From the NCBI GenBank assembly GCA_028819565.1, contig JAPPLD010000027.1:80802-144801 (forward strand): a stretch of DNA of 64,000 bases. The letters are read 5' to 3'. Source of the DNA: Gammaproteobacteria bacterium (GTDB lineage: Bacteria > Pseudomonadota > Gammaproteobacteria > Poriferisulfidales > Poriferisulfidaceae). Shown here in pieces: positions 28,429 through 37,257 of the stretch. Position numbers and translations under genes: made by a program. The notes under the pieces are model-generated. The model was given only the letters and a program-made list of their open reading frames with translations. It ran no database searches and was not told the DNA's origin. Numbering within the stretch: position 1 is the first letter of the stretch; each line of letters opens with the position of its first letter.

Positions 28429-29240
28429 GCCGCATCGCCGAGCGTTTCGCCCAACTTCAGGAGGCCGGGCGCACGGCGCTGGTCCCCTACCTGACCGCGG
28501 GCGACCCTGAACCTGCTGCCACCGTGCCGCTGCTGCACACGCTCGTGCAGGCCGGGGCCGACTTGATCGAACTCGGGGTTCCATTCTCGGACCCGATGGC
28601 CGATGGTCCCGTGATTCAGGCTGCCTGCGAGCGGGCGCTGGCACATCAGGTCCGCCTGCGCGATGTGCTGGACATGGCTGCCGAATTCCGGAACGACGAC
28701 GCGGAGACGCCGCTGATCCTGATGGGCTACACCAACCCGATCGTCGCCATGGGCGTCGGCACCTTCGCAGAGCAGGCCGCCCAGGCCGGCGTCGACGGGG
28801 TGCTGGTGGTCGACCTTCCCCCGGAGGAAGCGGACGCGATCCAGCAGGCCCTGATCGACCACGAACTGGACGAGATCTTCCTGCTGGCCCCGACCACGAC
28901 CGAGACGCGGATCCGGCAGATCTGTGGTCAGGCGAAAGGGTTTCTTTATTATGTGTCGTTGCGCGGGACGACCGGCGCGGACCGCCTGGATATGGAGGAT
29001 GTAGCGGAACGTATGAAGTGCATCCGGACACACGCCACCCTGCCCATCGGCATCGGGTTCGGCATCAAGGACGCGGATTCCGCAGCCCGCGCCGCGGAGC
29101 TTGCCGACGCGGTCGTCATCGGCAGCGCGCTGATCGACCGGATCCAGGCCGCGACGGACCCGCACGCCGCTGCAACCGAACTGCTGCAGGACCTGCGCTC
29201 TGGCATCGACACCGCGGACCGTCCGGGAGGGGCCCCGTGA
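28425..29240 (+). CDS. trpA: Tryptophan synthase alpha chain
   Basis: 271-residue TIM barrel that cleaves indole-3-glycerol phosphate. The catalytic Glu and Asp regions are [18 protein letters not shown] and [22 protein letters not shown] is the conserved loop. GTG start at 28425 overlapping the trpB stop. It overlaps accD by 4 bp (GTGA). trpC, trpD and trpE/G are not in the window. Confidence 0.97.
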
Positions 29241-30109
29241 GTTGGTACAAGCGCCTGGTGCCGCCCCAGATCCGAATCGAGAGCAGCAGCACCCGGAAGG
29301 TCCCGCAGGGCCTGTGGATCAAGTGCCCCAACTGCGGCACGCCGCTGTACCGGTCCGAACTGGAACGCAACCTGAACGTCTGCCCGAAATGCCAGCACCA
29401 TATGCGCGTGTCGGCCCGGGAACGTCTGGCGATGTTCCTGGACAAACAGCCCCGAGAAGAACTGATGGTCGAACTCGCACCCCGCGACTTCCTGAAGTTT
29501 CGAGACAGCAAGCGCTACCGGGATCGCATCGGCCAGGCGCAAAAGGCCACGAAGGAAAAGGACGCCCTGGTGGTCATGCAGGGACAATTGCACGGCATGC
29601 CGTTGGTCTGCACAGCATTCGAGTTCGGTTTCATGGGGGGCTCCATGGGTTCGGTCGTCGGCGAGAAATTCGCGCAGGCGGCCGCCGTCTGCCTGAAGGA
29701 GCGAATGCCTCTGGTGTGCTTCTCCACCAGCGGGGGTGCACGCATGCAAGAAGCGCTGGTATCGCTGTTCCAGATGTCCAAGACCGCCGCCGCGCTGGCC
29801 CGGATGCGGAAAAACCGCCTGCCCTATATCTCGGTGCTGACCGACCCCACCATGGGCGGGGTTTCGGCTTCGCTCGGCATGCTGGGCGACGTCCAGATTG
29901 CGGAGCCCGGCGCGCTGATCGGCTTCGCCGGTCCACGCGTGATCGAACAGACCGTACGCGAGACCCTGCCGGAAGGCTTCCAGCGCAGCGAGTTCCTGCT
30001 GGAGCATGGAGCCATCGACATGCTGGTGCCGCGCGGCGAGATGCGCGACACGATCGCCGACCTGTTGCGCCTGATGATGAACCGCTCGCCCCGCGCACGG
30101 GACGCGTAG
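29237..30109 (+). CDS. accD: Acetyl-CoA carboxylase carboxyltransferase beta subunit
   Basis: 290-residue subunit of the carboxyltransferase that makes malonyl-CoA. A four-cysteine zinc ribbon is at the N-terminus (CPNCGTPLY ... CPKC), followed by the crotonase-like core with [16 protein letters not shown] and [17 protein letters not shown] start at 29237 overlapping trpA. Coupling to trpA and followed 37 bp later by folC is the usual gammaproteobacterial order. Confidence 0.97.
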   Translation: MSWYKRLVPPQIRIESSSTRKVPQGLWIKCPNCGTPLYRSELERNLNVCPKCQHHMRVSARERLAMFLDKQPREELMVELAPRDFLKFRDSKRYRDRIGQAQKATKEKDALVVMQGQLHGMPLVCTAFEFGFMGGSMGSVVGEKFAQAAAVCLKERMPLVCFSTSGGARMQEALVSLFQMSKTAAALARMRKNRLPYISVLTDPTMGGVSASLGMLGDVQIAEPGALIGFAGPRVIEQTVRETLPEGFQRSEFLLEHGAIDMLVPRGEMRDTIADLLRLMMNRSPRARDA

Positions 30110-30146
30110 TTCCTGCCGTTCGGTCTTTATCTCCCGGGGGCCCGCC

Positions 30147-31442
30147 ATGCGATTCTCTTCCTTGTCCGAGTGGGTCGACTGGCAGCAGCACCTGCACACC
30201 AGCAGCATCGACCTAGGACTGGAGCGGATCCGGGTGGTGGCCCGCCGCATGAACCTGCTGGAAGCGCCCGACTTCCGGATCGTCACCGTCGCCGGGACCA
30301 ACGGGAAAGGCTCCAGCGTGGCCTTGTTGGAAGCCATGCTGCGCCCGCACGGGCGGGTCGGCGCCTATACCTCGCCGCATTTCATCCGCTACAACGAACG
30401 CGTCCGCATCGATGGGGCGGAGGTCGACGATGCGTCGCTGTGCCATGCCTTCGAGCAGGTGGAACAGGCCCGCGGCGACACCAGCCTGTCATTCTTCGAG
30501 TACGGCACCCTCGCCGCCATGTCAATCTTCCGTGAACAGGAAATCGATTATGCAATCCTTGAGGTCGGTCTCGGCGGGCGGATGGACGCAGTTAATCTGT
30601 GGGATGCCGATGTCGCCCTGATTACCAGCATCAGCATCGACCATACGGAGTGGCTGGGCCGGACCCGGGAATCGATCGGGCGGGAGAAAGCCGGCATCAT
30701 GCGTCCGGGACGGCCCGTGGTCTGCGGAGAACCTGACCTGCCCGTCAGCCTGTCGGACCAAGCCCGACGCCTAGGCGCACCGCTGCAGCGCATCGGCAGC
30801 GACTTCTTTGCGGAATCTCTCGGCTCCGACCGTTGGCGCTATCGCCATCGCGATGGCATAAGCCTGAATCTGCCGACGCCACCCCGACTGCCCGGAAGGG
30901 TGCAACTGAACAATGCGGCCGGTGCCCTAACCGTACTGCATCTTCTGGGACAGTTCGACCCGGAAACCATTCGACGCGCACTCGAAAACATCAGCCTGAC
31001 CGGTCGTTTCCAGATCCTGGACGAACCCGTGGACACCGTGCTGGACATCGCGCACAACCCGGAAGGGGCGGTCAACCTGGCCCGCAACCTTCGCCGCTAC
31101 CGGCCCGGACGATCGCTGCACGCGGTCTTCTCCGCGTTGCAGGAAAAGGATGTGCCAAACATCTTGGGACCCCTGAGCCCGCTGGTCAAAAGCTGGCACC
31201 TGAGCGAAGTGGAATCCCCGCGCGCAATACCACTGGAAACCCTGCGCATATTGGCGGAATCGTGCCGGCTGCCTGAGGTGCACGTTCATTCCACCGTCAC
31301 GGAAGCCTACCGGGAAGCGGCCTCAAGGGCTGGCCGGGATGGGACTGTCGTGGTGTTCGGCTCGGTTTTCGCGGTCGGGGAACTCCTGCTGCATCAGCCG
31401 CAGGAGATAGAACTAAATCGGGAAAAGGCGTCTTCTGCCTGA
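30147..31442 (+). CDS. folC: Bifunctional folylpolyglutamate synthase / dihydrofolate synthase
   Basis: 431-residue Mur-ligase-family enzyme adding glutamate to dihydropteroate and folates. The ATP-binding loop is VAGTNGKGSSVALLE, followed by SPHFIRYNERVRI and the family region EVGLGGRMDAVN with SISIDHTEWLG. The C-terminal VLDIAHNPEGAVN is diagnostic. dedD normally follows; here an AbiE-like toxin-antitoxin module is in between. Confidence 0.95.
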   Translation: MRFSSLSEWVDWQQHLHTSSIDLGLERIRVVARRMNLLEAPDFRIVTVAGTNGKGSSVALLEAMLRPHGRVGAYTSPHFIRYNERVRIDGAEVDDASLCHAFEQVEQARGDTSLSFFEYGTLAAMSIFREQEIDYAILEVGLGGRMDAVNLWDADVALITSISIDHTEWLGRTRESIGREKAGIMRPGRPVVCGEPDLPVSLSDQARRLGAPLQRIGSDFFAESLGSDRWRYRHRDGISLNLPTPPRLPGRVQLNNAAGALTVLHLLGQFDPETIRRALENISLTGRFQILDEPVDTVLDIAHNPEGAVNLARNLRRYRPGRSLHAVFSALQEKDVPNILGPLSPLVKSWHLSEVESPRAIPLETLRILAESCRLPEVHVHSTVTEAYREAASRAGRDGTVVVFGSVFAVGELLLHQPQEIELNREKASSA

Positions 31443-31527
31443 AGTAATTTCTGAATTCCAGGTGATTCAGACGGGCGGTTTACTGCCTGCTTAAAGAAAC
31501 TCTATTCGCAATACATCTCAACAGCAC

Positions 31528-31559
31528 TTGACCCTCAAGAATTTTCATTATAATATAAT
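31528..31559 (+). promoter_or_regulatory. Promoter-like sequence for the AbiE-like pair
   Basis: TTGACC (31528-31533) is followed by two overlapping TATAAT boxes (31549-31554 and 31554-31559). Spacings of 15 and 20 bp bracket the optimum; TAATAT at 31551 gives 17 bp. The region is much more AT-rich than its surroundings. It lies 32 bp upstream of the first gene. Confidence 0.5.
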
Positions 31560-31590
31560 TTTCAACGTTTCGTAGAAAAGATGGATTAAG

Positions 31591-32661
31591 ATGAAGGGAA
31601 TAGACGTCATGGTTTTGGCTGTTGAGAGTTTACAAGCTTTGTTCAGTCGCAATCCAGAAATTAAAGTCGACAAGATCGACACTGAGACACTCGTCGGCGG
31701 CAGCAACCGCCGTGTGGACCTGCTTCTGTCGATTCGTGCCTTCGACCACCGCTACAAGATCGTTTGTGAAGTGAAAAGCAACGGCGAGCCGCGACATGCG
31801 CACTATGCCGCACTGCAACTCCACGATGTCCTCGCCCACATGGACACCGCTGCATTGCCCGTTCTAATCGCTCCTTTTCTCTCGGAAAAGTCCCGCAAGA
31901 TCTGCAACGAATACGGCATCAACTATCTTGACCTTCATGGGAATGCACTCTTCAAGGCCCCCGGCCTCTTAATTGACGTCAGCGTCCCAGGGCGGCCTGC
32001 CTCAGAGAAACGGGCTCTGAAGTCGCTGTTTAGTCCGAAGGCGGCAGAAATCCTACACATCATGCTCAGTGATTCGAAGCGTGCATGGCGGGTGGCAGAA
32101 CTCGCCAAGGAAGCGGAATCCAGCCTCGGCCAGGTCAGCAACGTCCGCAAACTGTTATTGGAACGAAAGTGGGCAAAGATCGGGGGCGACGGTATGGTCC
32201 TTGCCGACCCTGATTCACTGCTAGACGCATGGCGTGAAATCTATGTTCCTCCCTCCGGTAACGTGGAAAAATTTTATACCTACCATCACGGATTGGCTTT
32301 CGAAAATCTAACCAAGGAAATCTTCTCGAAACTGGAGTTTGATCAGCAAGCCACTCTTGCTTCTTTTTCGGCCGCACTTTGGATCGCGCCTTACGCTCGG
32401 ACAGGCACCCACTATTTCTATGCCAGCAGGGAGGGTGCCACTCGAATCAAAGATGTGCTCGACACATCCCTTGTAGAAAAGGGAGAAAACGTTGAGATTG
32501 TCGTTTTGAAGAATCGCGATTTTCTTACTAACACGATTGAACCTGTACCAGGAGTGATCTGCACGAATCCCGTTCAAACCTATCTCGACCTTTGGGTTTC
32601 TGGAGATCGCGGAAGGGAAGCGGCCGAGCACTTGAGACGAGAAGTCCTGACGTGGCAATAA
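31591..32661 (+). CDS. AbiEi-like antitoxin/regulator with a nuclease-like N-terminal domain
   Basis: 356 residues. The N-terminal third looks like a PD-(D/E)xK fold: Asp43 in RRVDLLLSI, then Glu60 and Lys62 in VCEVKSNG, and a later NYLDLHGNALF. A winged helix follows (SPKAAEILHIMLSD ... RVAELAKEAESSLGQVSNVRKLL, about 147-190), then a C-terminal domain of AbiEi type. AbiEi proteins are DNA-binding antitoxins of type IV systems that repress the operon and counter the AbiEii nucleotidyltransferase encoded next. The next gene starts inside this one (10 bp overlap), which supports the pairing. GC content is lower than the flanks, consistent with acquisition. Confidence 0.72.
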   Translation: MKGIDVMVLAVESLQALFSRNPEIKVDKIDTETLVGGSNRRVDLLLSIRAFDHRYKIVCEVKSNGEPRHAHYAALQLHDVLAHMDTAALPVLIAPFLSEKSRKICNEYGINYLDLHGNALFKAPGLLIDVSVPGRPASEKRALKSLFSPKAAEILHIMLSDSKRAWRVAELAKEAESSLGQVSNVRKLLLERKWAKIGGDGMVLADPDSLLDAWREIYVPPSGNVEKFYTYHHGLAFENLTKEIFSKLEFDQQATLASFSAALWIAPYARTGTHYFYASREGATRIKDVLDTSLVEKGENVEIVVLKNRDFLTNTIEPVPGVICTNPVQTYLDLWVSGDRGREAAEHLRREVLTWQ

Positions 32662-33539
32662 AACGCCATGGCCCCCACGACGGCGAACCGCGGTCAGCGG
32701 CCGACTATGACGACCGCATAACCGAAGCGGTGAAATCCGTTCTTGTCGAGATCGGACAGATCCTCGGTAGTTTTAGGGGTAAATTTGTGGTTATCGGAGG
32801 CGTGGTTCCCTCACTGCTTCTCGACAATGAAGACATGCCCCATATCGGAACGGTTGATGTCGACTTGGATCTCAATCCCGAAGCACTCGGAGGCGGAGAA
32901 TATGCGGAATTGGTTGCCGCCCTGATTGAACATGGCTATATCCAGGATAAAAGACGAGCAAAGTTCCAACTCGTGCGGCGGGTCCAGCCAGAAGACGGCG
33001 GCACACCTATCAGCATCGTTGTTGATTTCCTGATGCCAAGAGATGCTGACATCGTGAGAAATCGGTATCCATTAATCGACGGCTTCGCCGCCCAAGGAGC
33101 CAGTGGTGCCGGACTCGCCCTCCAGTTTTTCGAGATGGTTGACATTGGTGGCCTCATGCCCGAAGGCGGCATCAATCGTGTCCGCATTGCCGTGGCATCC
33201 ATTCCCGCTTTTCTTGTAATGAAAGGCTTCGCGCTCGGTAATCGGCTCAAGACGAAAGATGCCTATGACATCTACTACTGTGTCCGCAATTATCCGGGCG
33301 GTCCCCACATGCTGGCCAAAGCCTGTAGACCATTGCTGGAGCATGAAGATGGGAGAAACAGTTATACGACCATCGGCGAGAAGTTTGAAACGATTGACAG
33401 TTTTGGACCGACTTCGGTAAGGAAGTTCGTCGAGGGGACCCGTGCATTGCAAAGCAGGACACCCGATCAGTGGCAACAGGATGCATTCGGGCAAATTAAT
33501 GCCTGGCTACGTGCCCTTGGCTTGAGAAATCGGGATTGA
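32652..33539 (+). CDS. AbiEii-like nucleotidyltransferase, putative toxin
   Basis: 295 residues from a GTG at 32652 that overlaps the AbiEi-like stop. The nucleotidyltransferase signature is FVVIGGVVPSLLL followed by TVDVDLDLNP (GG...D-x-D) and a later SIVVDFLMP with the third acidic residue. The ALGNRLKTKDAYDIYYCVRN segment (K-x-KDAYDIY) is typical of the AbiEii family. AbiEii toxins transfer nucleotides to tRNA or other targets and cause growth arrest or phage abortive infection. A longer frame from 32592 exists but starts inside the upstream gene. Confidence 0.75.
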   Translation: MAIKRHGPHDGEPRSAADYDDRITEAVKSVLVEIGQILGSFRGKFVVIGGVVPSLLLDNEDMPHIGTVDVDLDLNPEALGGGEYAELVAALIEHGYIQDKRRAKFQLVRRVQPEDGGTPISIVVDFLMPRDADIVRNRYPLIDGFAAQGASGAGLALQFFEMVDIGGLMPEGGINRVRIAVASIPAFLVMKGFALGNRLKTKDAYDIYYCVRNYPGGPHMLAKACRPLLEHEDGRNSYTTIGEKFETIDSFGPTSVRKFVEGTRALQSRTPDQWQQDAFGQINAWLRALGLRNRD

Positions 33540-33573
33540 AAAAATTGACGCATCACGAATCAAAGTCTGATCA

Positions 33574-33855
33574 TTATTTTCGTCTGAAGGCTAATCTGGC
33601 ATATTCGCGGAGGACGCGATTGATCTCAGTTTGGTATCCCCGTCCCCCAGGCGAATTTGCCTTGAACCACGCAATGACATCGGCATCCAACCTCAGCGTG
33701 ATCTGCTGCTTCACCGGCCGATACAGCAACCCGCGCTTGGCGCCGGACCAATCGAGAATCTCAGGGATATCGCTCGTATCAATCTTTTCTTCGGCAAGGG
33801 CTGCAATTTCCCTCCTTTGTTGTTTGGCAAATTTTTCAGAAGCTTTCTTCTTCAT
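33574..33855 (-). CDS. BrnA-like antitoxin, apparently without its toxin
   Basis: 93 residues. The C-terminal half (QITLRLDADVIAWFK, then GYQTEINRVLREY) is the ribbon-helix-helix of BrnA-type antitoxins, and the N-terminal half is charged, with DIPEILDW being a BrnA hallmark. BrnA normally follows a brnT toxin gene. I read the 220 bp upstream on this strand and found no BrnT-like open frame, only stops, so it appears orphaned. It is convergent with the AbiEii gene (34 bp between stops), forming an accessory island between folC and dedD. Confidence 0.75.
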   Translation of the reverse strand: MKKKASEKFAKQQRREIAALAEEKIDTSDIPEILDWSGAKRGLLYRPVKQQITLRLDADVIAWFKANSPGGRGYQTEINRVLREYARLAFRRK

Positions 33856-33907
33856 AGTGTTTTGCTTGTGGTCTATGTTTTTCAGATCCTGACAACCCGA
33901 TCATTTA

Positions 33908-33931
33908 TGTGGTTACATTAACATAACTACA
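33908..33931. promoter_or_regulatory. Inverted repeat upstream of the BrnA-like gene
   Basis: TGTGGTTA (33908-33915) and TAACTACA (33924-33931) form an 8 bp inverted repeat with one mismatch around CATTAACA. It is 53 bp upstream of the antitoxin start and is a reasonable operator for a ribbon-helix-helix protein. The remainder of the 33856-34036 gap shows nothing else. Confidence 0.4.
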
Positions 33932-34036
33932 ATTTCGGGCCGCGCCAGCTCCAGAAGGTACACCATCAACGCAAGTATTAGGTGCAAAGCACCTTTGCGA
34001 ACAACCCAAGAACCGGCAAAATTCCCGCTAAAAGGC

Positions 34037-34042
34037 TATAAT
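34037..34042 (+). promoter_or_regulatory. -10 box upstream of dedD
   Basis: TATAAT in GGCTATAATGGCC, 34 bp before the proposed TTG start of dedD. No convincing -35. A new promoter is expected here because the accessory island separates dedD from folC. Confidence 0.45.
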
Positions 34043-34075
34043 GGCCTCCCCGCGACAGCTGCCCGACTTCTGGCG

Positions 34076-34564
34076 TTGGAACTCGCACTAAAACAACGGC
34101 TCCTCGGCGCCGTTTTGCTCATTCTCATTGGGGTTCTGGTGATCCCGATGCTACTCGACACGCAGCGTCCCGACCTGGTTCGGCCGCTGCAGGATGTCGC
34201 CGCGCCGAAGGAACTGGTCTTCACCCACCAGACGTTTCCCGCCGACATGAACGTGCCGGAGGCCCAGACCATACCCGGCCCGGACGCCGGGGAACCCGCG
34301 GATCTGGCGCCGAAAGACAAGTGGTATGTCCAAGTCGGCCGGTTTCGGAACGCCACCAAGGCCACCGAAATCCGAGACACCATGCGCGAGGCGGGCTATC
34401 GCACCAACCTGTTCGCGAAGGAAACGTCCGACGGCAAGACCCACCAGCGGATCTGGGTCGGCCCCTATCCCAGCCAGCAGGCAGCTGAACACGTGCTGAA
34501 AGGCATCAAGGCCAAGAAGAACCTCACCGAAGTGCACCAGGGCTGGGTCGTCCGGCAGCCATGA
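34076..34564 (+). CDS. dedD: SPOR-domain cell-division protein, DedD-like
   Basis: 162 residues: a short cytoplasmic start (LELALKQR), one transmembrane helix (LLGAVLLILIGVLVIPMLL), a periplasmic linker, and a C-terminal SPOR domain (KWYVQVGRFRNATKATEIRD ... RIWVGPYPSQQAAE). SPOR domains bind glycan strands lacking stem peptides at the division septum. The start is uncertain: the frame is open from an ATG at 33995, but a -10 box at 34037 lies downstream of that, so I prefer the TTG at 34076. It overlaps cvpA by 4 bp, the usual dedD-cvpA-purF order. Confidence 0.85.
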   Translation: MELALKQRLLGAVLLILIGVLVIPMLLDTQRPDLVRPLQDVAAPKELVFTHQTFPADMNVPEAQTIPGPDAGEPADLAPKDKWYVQVGRFRNATKATEIRDTMREAGYRTNLFAKETSDGKTHQRIWVGPYPSQQAAEHVLKGIKAKKNLTEVHQGWVVRQP

Positions 34565-35178
34565 CCATTCTCGGCGCCACCCTGGTTGACGTGGTGATCG
34601 CATTGATCATCCTGATCTCCGGCATCCTGAGCTGGCTGCGCGGTTTCGCCGAGGAGCTGGTCACCATCCTGGCCTGGGTGGTGGGACTCATCGTGGCCTT
34701 CCAATTCGCCGGGTTCGGTGCGCAGTTCGTGCCCGAACTGTTCGATGAGGTCACCCTGGGCGAGCGCACCTACGGCCTCACCGAGTTTCACGCGCCGGTC
34801 GCCGGGATCGTGCTGTTCCTCCTCACCTTTGTCGTGGTATCGCAGTTGCACCGGCTGTTCACCCGGATGTCCAAGGACAAGAACAGCGGCGTCCTGCAGC
34901 GCAGCGACCGGGTCATGGGGTTCCTGTTCGGGCTGCTGCGCGGCAGCCTGCTGGTACTGGTGCTGGTGCTGATCGCCGGCACCACCGCGATTCCCGAAGC
35001 AGGGTTCTGGGGAGAGTCAACGCTGATTCCCTACTTCGTCGAAGCCGCCCAGCAGGTCATCGAGTGGATGCCCGAGGACTGGCAGGACCTATTCCATTAC
35101 CCGGAATCTTCCGAAACACTTGCCGAGACGGTTTCTGAGACGGTTTCCGAGACAATCTCGGAGGTGCTCCCCGAGTAG
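34561..35178 (+). CDS. cvpA: CvpA family membrane protein
   Basis: 205 residues with about four transmembrane helices: the first is DVVIALIILISGILSWLRGF, and the fourth begins FGLLRGSLLVLVLVLIAG, with VMGFLFGLLRG as the family signature. CvpA was named for a role in colicin V production in E. coli; the molecular function is unclear, though links to envelope and bile stress are reported. The C-terminal tail carries a repeated ETVSET motif. It lies between dedD and purF, as usual. Confidence 0.93.
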   Translation: MTILGATLVDVVIALIILISGILSWLRGFAEELVTILAWVVGLIVAFQFAGFGAQFVPELFDEVTLGERTYGLTEFHAPVAGIVLFLLTFVVVSQLHRLFTRMSKDKNSGVLQRSDRVMGFLFGLLRGSLLVLVLVLIAGTTAIPEAGFWGESTLIPYFVEAAQQVIEWMPEDWQDLFHYPESSETLAETVSETVSETISEVLPE

Positions 35179-35183
35179 TCATC

Positions 35184-36680
35184 ATGTGTGGATTAATCGG
35201 CATTGTCAGCCATCGGCCCGTCGCGCAGGACCTGCATGAAGGGTTGAACGTACTGCAGCACCGGGGCCAGGACGCCGCGGGGCTGACCACCTACGACCGC
35301 GAGGGGCGACTGCACCAACTGCGGGGCAACGGTTTGGTCCGCGACGTGTTCCACGGCAAAAAACTGCTGCGCCTGCGTGGCGAAGCCGGCATCGGCCACC
35401 TGCGCTATCCCACCGCCGGGACGGAAAAGTCCGAAGAAGCGCAGCCGCTTTACGTCAACTCCCCTTACGGCATCGCGCTGGGACACAACGGGAACCTAAT
35501 GAACACCGAAGCGCTGCGCAAGGAACTGTTCCGCGAAGACCGGCGCCACATCAATACGGAATCCGACTCCGAGATCCTGCTCAACGTCCTCGCGCACGAA
35601 CTGCTGGCCCGGCCCGAATCGACCACGCGCGACCCGAAGGAACTGTTTCAGGCCGTTCGGGGAGTCAACCGTCGCTGCATCGGCGCGTACGCGGCAGTGT
35701 GCCTGATCGCCGACTGGGGGGTCCTGGCGTTTCGTGATCCCTACGGCATCCGCCCGCTGGTGTACGGCACCCGGGACACCGACGAAGGACCCGAACACAT
35801 CGTCGCCTCCGAGAGCGTGGCGCTGGATATGCTGGGCTTTACCCTGGAGCGTGACCTCGCGCCCGGCGAGGCCCTGTTCATCAGCCTGGACGGCACGGTG
35901 CACAGCGAAATCTGCGGAAGCCGGGAAACCTATGCGCCCTGCATCTTCGAGTACGTCTACTTCGCCCGGCCGGATTCGGTGATGAACGGGGTTTCCGTGC
36001 AACGCTCGCGGATGCGCATGGGCAAGCGCCTGGCGAACAAGATCCTTCGGGAGTGGCCCGATCATGATATCGACGTGGTCATCCCGATCCCCGACACCAG
36101 CCGCACCGCGGCGCTGGAGATGGCCTACCGGCTGAACCGCCCCTACCGCGAGGGTTTCATCAAGAATCGCTACATCGGCCGGACTTTCATCATGCCCGAG
36201 GCGCAGGTCCGCCGTCAGTCCGTGCGGCGCAAGCTCAACCCGATTCGCAACGAATACGAAGGCACCAACGTCCTGCTGGTCGACGATTCGATCGTGCGCG
36301 GCACCACATCGCGCGAAATCGTACAGATGGCACGGGATGCCGGAGCCAGAAAGGTCTATTTCTGCTCCGCCTCGCCGCCGATCCGCTACCCCAACATCTA
36401 CGGCATCGACATGCCGAGTGCTGAGGAACTGATCGCACACGGGCGCGACATTTCCGAAGTGTGCGAGGCCATCGGCGCCGACCGCCTGATCTATCAAGAC
36501 CTGCCAGACCTGATCGCCGCGGTTCAGGACGGAAACCCCGAACTCCAGAATTTCGACTGCTCCGTGTTTACCGGGGATTACGTGACCGGCGTACCGGACG
36601 GCTACCTGGACGAACTGGCCTTGCGCCGCCGTTCCGGAACCGACACTCGAGACCCAAGCCCCCAAAACCGGGCAGCCTGA
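35184..36680 (+). CDS. purF: Amidophosphoribosyltransferase
   Basis: 498-residue enzyme that starts de novo purine synthesis by transferring the glutamine amide to PRPP. Cys2 in MCGLIGIVSHRP is the N-terminal nucleophile; the glutaminase domain contains RYPTAG and GHNGNLMN. The PRPP-binding loop is VLLVDDSIVRGTTSREI. It starts 5 bp after cvpA. The signature without a long propeptide fits the E. coli-type enzyme. Confidence 0.97.
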   Translation: MCGLIGIVSHRPVAQDLHEGLNVLQHRGQDAAGLTTYDREGRLHQLRGNGLVRDVFHGKKLLRLRGEAGIGHLRYPTAGTEKSEEAQPLYVNSPYGIALGHNGNLMNTEALRKELFREDRRHINTESDSEILLNVLAHELLARPESTTRDPKELFQAVRGVNRRCIGAYAAVCLIADWGVLAFRDPYGIRPLVYGTRDTDEGPEHIVASESVALDMLGFTLERDLAPGEALFISLDGTVHSEICGSRETYAPCIFEYVYFARPDSVMNGVSVQRSRMRMGKRLANKILREWPDHDIDVVIPIPDTSRTAALEMAYRLNRPYREGFIKNRYIGRTFIMPEAQVRRQSVRRKLNPIRNEYEGTNVLLVDDSIVRGTTSREIVQMARDAGARKVYFCSASPPIRYPNIYGIDMPSAEELIAHGRDISEVCEAIGADRLIYQDLPDLIAAVQDGNPELQNFDCSVFTGDYVTGVPDGYLDELALRRRSGTDTRDPSPQNRAA

Positions 36681-36684
36681 GGCC

Positions 36685-37257
36685 ATGTGCCCTGCCCTGC
36701 CTCCTGTGGCCGATCCCACGGCCGAAGACCTGGCACGGGCGGCGGAGGCACGTCAACGCTTCCCGCAATGCCAATCCCGACCGATGTGCTTGGTCAGCAT
36801 TCGTGAACAGGCCCTGCACCTGCTCGAGGAGAATCAAGTGATCCGTTCCTGGCCCGTTTCGACCTCCCGCTACGGCATCGGCGGGCAGAACGACAGCATG
36901 AAGACCCCGACCGGCGCGCATCGGATCGCGGAGCGCATCGGCGACGATGCCGCCTTGCATACGGTTTTCAAGGGCCGGGTCGCCCAGGAGGAAGCGGCCG
37001 AAATCGAGACGGAGCCACGTGCGACCGGCCGCGAATGCATCGCGACACGCATCCTGTGGCTGGACGGGCTCGAACCCGGCGTCAACAAGGACGGGGACAT
37101 GGACTCCTACCAACGTTACATCTACATCCACGGAACCCACGAAGAAGGGCTGATCGGCCAGGCTGCCTCGATCGGCTGCGTCCGCATGCGCGGCGCCGAT
37201 GTGATTGAATTGTTCGATCGGGTATCCGTCGACACGCTGGTGCTGATCCTGCCATGA
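36685..37257 (+). CDS. L,D-transpeptidase (YkuD) family protein without signal peptide
   Basis: 190 residues. The YkuD catalytic motif is at the C-terminus: YIHGTHEEGLIGQAASIGCVRM (H...G...S-x-GC-x-R), with Cys as nucleophile. The N-terminal part opens with a short strand pair (LHLLEENQVIRSWPVSTSRYG) common to the family. No signal peptide or membrane helix is visible, which is unusual for an enzyme expected to act on periplasmic murein. It may act on cytoplasmic murein fragments, or have a different substrate. It lies 4 bp after purF and overlaps the glycerate kinase gene by 4 bp. Confidence 0.85.
   Translation: MCPALPPVADPTAEDLARAAEARQRFPQCQSRPMCLVSIREQALHLLEENQVIRSWPVSTSRYGIGGQNDSMKTPTGAHRIAERIGDDAALHTVFKGRVAQEEAAEIETEPRATGRECIATRILWLDGLEPGVNKDGDMDSYQRYIYIHGTHEEGLIGQAASIGCVRMRGADVIELFDRVSVDTLVLILP

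Noticed and set aside
33856..34075. brnT toxin gene upstream of the BrnA-like gene
   Set aside because: All frames on that strand are interrupted by stops and no BrnT motif is present.
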